Origin: Byssochlamys sp. IMV 00236
Lineage: Eukaryota > Ascomycota > Eurotiomycetes > Eurotiales > Thermoascaceae
Length of the DNA stretch: 18,423 nucleotides
Reading direction: 5' to 3'
Assembly: GCA_001931875.2 (NCBI GenBank)
Contig: MSJH02000225.1
Span: 1 to 18,423, forward strand
Position numbers and translations under genes: made by a program. A model generated the notes under the pieces. It was not told the DNA's origin, searched no databases, and was given only the letters and a program-made list of their open reading frames with translations. Numbering within the stretch: the first letter of the stretch is position 1; each line of letters opens with the position of its first letter. This document shows positions 15,646 through 18,423 of the stretch, piece by piece.

Positions 15646-18423
15646 ACTGATCGGCAGAAGCCAACTGTTCGTCTACTACTAATCTGCCTTTACGCTTTTC
15701 ATCATGCCTTCCCAATGTCCAAACCTGAGCATATCGTTTGATTTTTAATGACTTGGGATTGTTTAGGACATAAAACTCTCCATCACACATGATGCAAATA
15801 GTGTGCGCCAACATACAAGGTATTATTACCAGCGGTAATAGGCTTAACAGCGTTTCCTGTACAGAAAGCTGCAGCAAGTCGGTTGAATTGATCAGTCTGC
15901 GATGGACTGATATTTCTGTTGAATTGAGGGAATGTTGTTCCAAGCAGTAAAGTCGCCATCCCAGACAAGCCAATAGCAACAGCACTCAGTGTATCTCTAG
16001 CATGAGTGCTTTGACCTGCTTTTACTGACGGATAGGACGGATTCACGCTAACAAAAGCACCATTCATATTTTTTAAATTGATGCGGCCATACTTGTCTGC
16101 TGTACTGTGTTTTGGATGTAATAGCTTCTTAAAACAAAAAATTCAAGTTTGTGACGTATTGTATTCGCTTGTTATGCAAACCGAAGTGCATAAGCTATGC
16201 TTGATAGACTTCCAATATCCTCCATATCTTTGGTAGCCTTTTATGGACGATCCAAAACAGAGTCCGCTATCTCCAATAAACATTATTGATGGTTTCTTAC
16301 TGCTTGAGGTCACATAAGATCGCTCTTGAGAACATAGTCTATCGATATACTTTCGCTTTTGTAGTTCATATGTTCGTAATTGGCGTACTCTTTGTCGGGA
16401 GTAGTAGAAATCTCGAAGTACGTCTTGGTGCGTGACTCCTCTATTATACCAATTGTTTAATTCATCAACACTGCGTATTTCTTGAAAGCTGCATTCACCA
16501 AGTTTCGCTTCAATTTCTGAAATAACTTTAGCTTTTGTTTTCTTGGCACGTTGAAGCTTTGCTCGTAACTTAATTGCATCACTACCATACGCAATGTCGG
16601 ACGTGTGTACTTTGAAAGGCTTTGCAAATTTGAAGAACGTTTCCTCTTCTGCGGAAGCTTGAAACCTGGTAGTATCTGCAAATAGATTAGATTTAATATA
16701 CACAAATATAAGCTGTTCAAATTACCTTCTGTCAAAGCTGAATACCTGTTATATAACTTGAGATGAAACTTGAATTGATCTAGTGATAATTTTGCTGTTT
16801 CTGTCATTGTCACTAAATCATTATCCGTCCCAGAAAAAGCGAAATTTGTTAGATCAGACTGAGTGTCATCAAGCTTGAAATTTTCAACACGAGGTAGCTG
16901 GTTATTATTGCTGCCATAGGAAGTGGTTTGACTAATACTATTATATAATTTTCTTCTGGCATCTTACAATTGCTGTTTCGTGTCTATAAGCCTTTTGTTT
17001 ATAGCATCTCTAGAAGCTTTCGTCTGTTGAATTTTTTGATAGAGCCTATTATTTTGTTCTATATCAGCGGCTATTAGTCTTCTATCTGTACTTCTTATCC
17101 ATTGTTTCTTTAAGTCGCGGATGCTGTTTCTAAGCATAAACTCTCGTCGTTCAGAATTAATTTTCTTTAATTGCCTTTGCAGTGCATCAACTTCTGCTTG
17201 CTGAATCATTCTTCTATCTGGCACCTCACGTTCAAATGCTTCATAATTTCTTTTTATACTTCTTATATGAGAAAGAGGAGTAGCTGTTCTGGAAGGAGTC
17301 TGATTCCGTAGGTACCCATTAATTCGAACTGTTTTCACCCCAGGCAGTGCATGTATATTATGGGCGAACTTTAAGCTATAGCTATCACAAAGAGAGTTGA
17401 TCTTGTCAATGTCAAAGAAGGAGCTGAATATAGCATCTTTACTTTCTGTTGCAATTTTTCGAGACGTGATAACATCGCCATTAAAATCATGAATGTCCAT
17501 TGACGAACTAAAAAGGGAATATATCTGTGGCGCATTAACTTGTAAAGCTAAAAGCCTTGTTGGGCTTGTCATAGGTACTAGCTTTTCTATAAATTTGGTG
17601 TATCCAGTGTATTGAAAAAGATCGTTAGCCATTAGAAAAAAAGGTAGCTGTTGCGCGACAGAGTGTGAATCGATCGTTGTTGGTAGATATGGCATTAAGA
17701 AATTCGCAATCATAACACAAGCCCGTAGTTCGTTTGGCTGGATATCGGGTAGCGCGTTTTTCAAATGTCTTTCGGTGATGATATGACCAAATTGTTTAAA
17801 AATGATCTGACGTGTAATAGTTCTCAGTTTGTTCATCCTTCTTCTCGTGATGTCTGCCGATTCTTGAACATCATCGTCGTCAAGAGTTAGCACTATTTGA
17901 GCCGCTGCAGGGTTCGTATCTGCTGCAATGTCCATGATAACTTCGTCATCGCTATCAGTTGTAGCTGGGCTTAAATTGGCGCGACTTATTTCAGCTCTCT
18001 AGTAAATAGCAACTAAATAAGTAAAAATAGCATTCAAACAATCAAATAATGGACTTGCCTCTTTTATTAAAGTTTCTTCATATTTGGAAATACGCATTTG
18101 GCATCCTGTTGCTTTGTATTTCCATTTAAGTTCGTTAATTTTATCGTTTCTTGACTTACGAATATACGTTTCACGCTTTTTCTTCTCGTTTTTGAATAAT
18201 CTTTTTCTTGTAAGACTTGTTGGCAAGCTTGATCTTTGTAGGCGCTTTGTCAGTATTTTTTGCTTTTTCAGATTTCTTCTTGGTTAATTCCTCTATTTTT
18301 CTTCTCTCACGCTTAGGAGCCAAATGGATTCTGAGGAGAACAATGAGTACACGATTCAACGTCTTTCTAGAGCGCATTTTCTGAGACCACATATTCTTGA
18401 AATTAGAAATGTATCTGTTGAGT
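15644..18423 (-). pseudogene. Fanzor (eukaryotic TnpB-like nuclease) pseudogene, 5' end beyond the window
   Basis: Fanzors are eukaryotic relatives of TnpB, RNA-guided DNA nucleases carried by transposons. Reading leftwards, segments are 18423-18059, 17998-16726 and 16675-15644, with a GC-AG intron at 17999-18058 and a 50-nt intron at 16676-16725. The published Fanzor pattern, D-X(125-275)-[TS][TS]-X-X-C4 zinc finger-X(5-50)-RD, is recognisable. SGTD holds the RuvC-I Asp (codon 16823-16825), NTSQT comes about 206 residues later, and HARDTLSAVAIGLSG holds the last catalytic Asp (15993-15995). Long coiled, basic segments precede RuvC-I. Lesions are TAA at 16964-16966, TGA at 16143-16145 in place of the first zinc-finger Cys, Ser and Tyr at the third and fourth Cys positions (16047-16049, 16032-16034), and frame changes near 18180-18200 and 15795-15820. 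I infer a dead copy. No terminal inverted repeat is visible. Confidence 0.82.
17999..18058 (-). other. GC-AG intron in the Fanzor relic
   Basis: The exon ending KYEETLIKE is followed on the minus strand by GCAAGTCC and, 60 nt later, by TTTACTAG. Joining at these sites restores a phase-0 frame into RAEISRANLSPATTDSDDEV. GCAAGT is the usual context for a rare GC donor. It could also be a GT donor mutated during decay. Confidence 0.5.

Noticed and set aside
15787..15838. A 52-nt intron (GTAATA...GGAG) that would join the two frames near the C terminus of the Fanzor relic.
   Set aside because: The donor and acceptor are weak, there is no good branch site, and the removed bases encode plausible protein in the second frame. 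A one-base indel fits better in a gene with other lesions.
16937..16966. A 30-nt intron (GTAAG...ATAG) that would remove the TAA at 16964-16966 in the Fanzor relic.
   Set aside because: The sequence after the stop continues in the same frame with sensible protein into the RuvC-I segment. Thirty nt is far below the 46-71 nt introns here. A nonsense mutation is simpler.

Overview
The window reads as nuclear DNA of an early-diverging fungus, most likely Mucoromycota. The support is AT-rich sequence, many 46-71 nt introns with GTAAGT-like donors and CTAAC/TTAAC branch sites, short intergenic gaps, and a gene set that combines an intact FANCD2 with a Fanzor (eukaryotic TnpB-like) relic. The species cannot be named from sequence alone. 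Exon models come from splice consensus, frame continuity and remembered family sequences. No alignment program was run.

Layout, left to right: (1) 56-1855, plus, the 3' part of a ribonucleotide reductase large-subunit paralogue whose catalytic residues are substituted. (2) 1925-2158, minus, a small asparagine-rich protein of unknown function. (3) 2373-3717, minus, a five-exon L-serine/L-threonine dehydratase-like PLP enzyme. (4) 3718-3844, a 127-bp divergent promoter with a CG-rich palindrome and a G1/S-type box. (5) 3845-9359, plus, a 21-exon FANCD2 of about 1482 residues that lacks the lysine normally monoubiquitinated. (6) 9360-12530, gene-poor DNA with degenerate repeats, a possible retroelement scrap and one ATG-less ORF. 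(7) 12531-13580, plus, a cyclin L-type protein whose 3' end overlaps by 39 bp the convergent membrane-protein gene at 13542-14447, minus. (8) 14761-15621, plus, exosome subunit RRP46. (9) 15644-18423, minus, a decayed Fanzor gene running off the right edge, with two in-frame stops, two probable frameshifts and three of four zinc-finger cysteines lost.

There is no operon logic, but several genes share nuclear themes. The RNR family and FANCD2 belong to DNA synthesis and cross-link repair. Cyclin L and RRP46 act in RNA processing and decay. The parts that most deserve a second look are the intact RNR-like pseudoenzyme, the FANCD2 without its modification site, and the Fanzor relic abutting RRP46.
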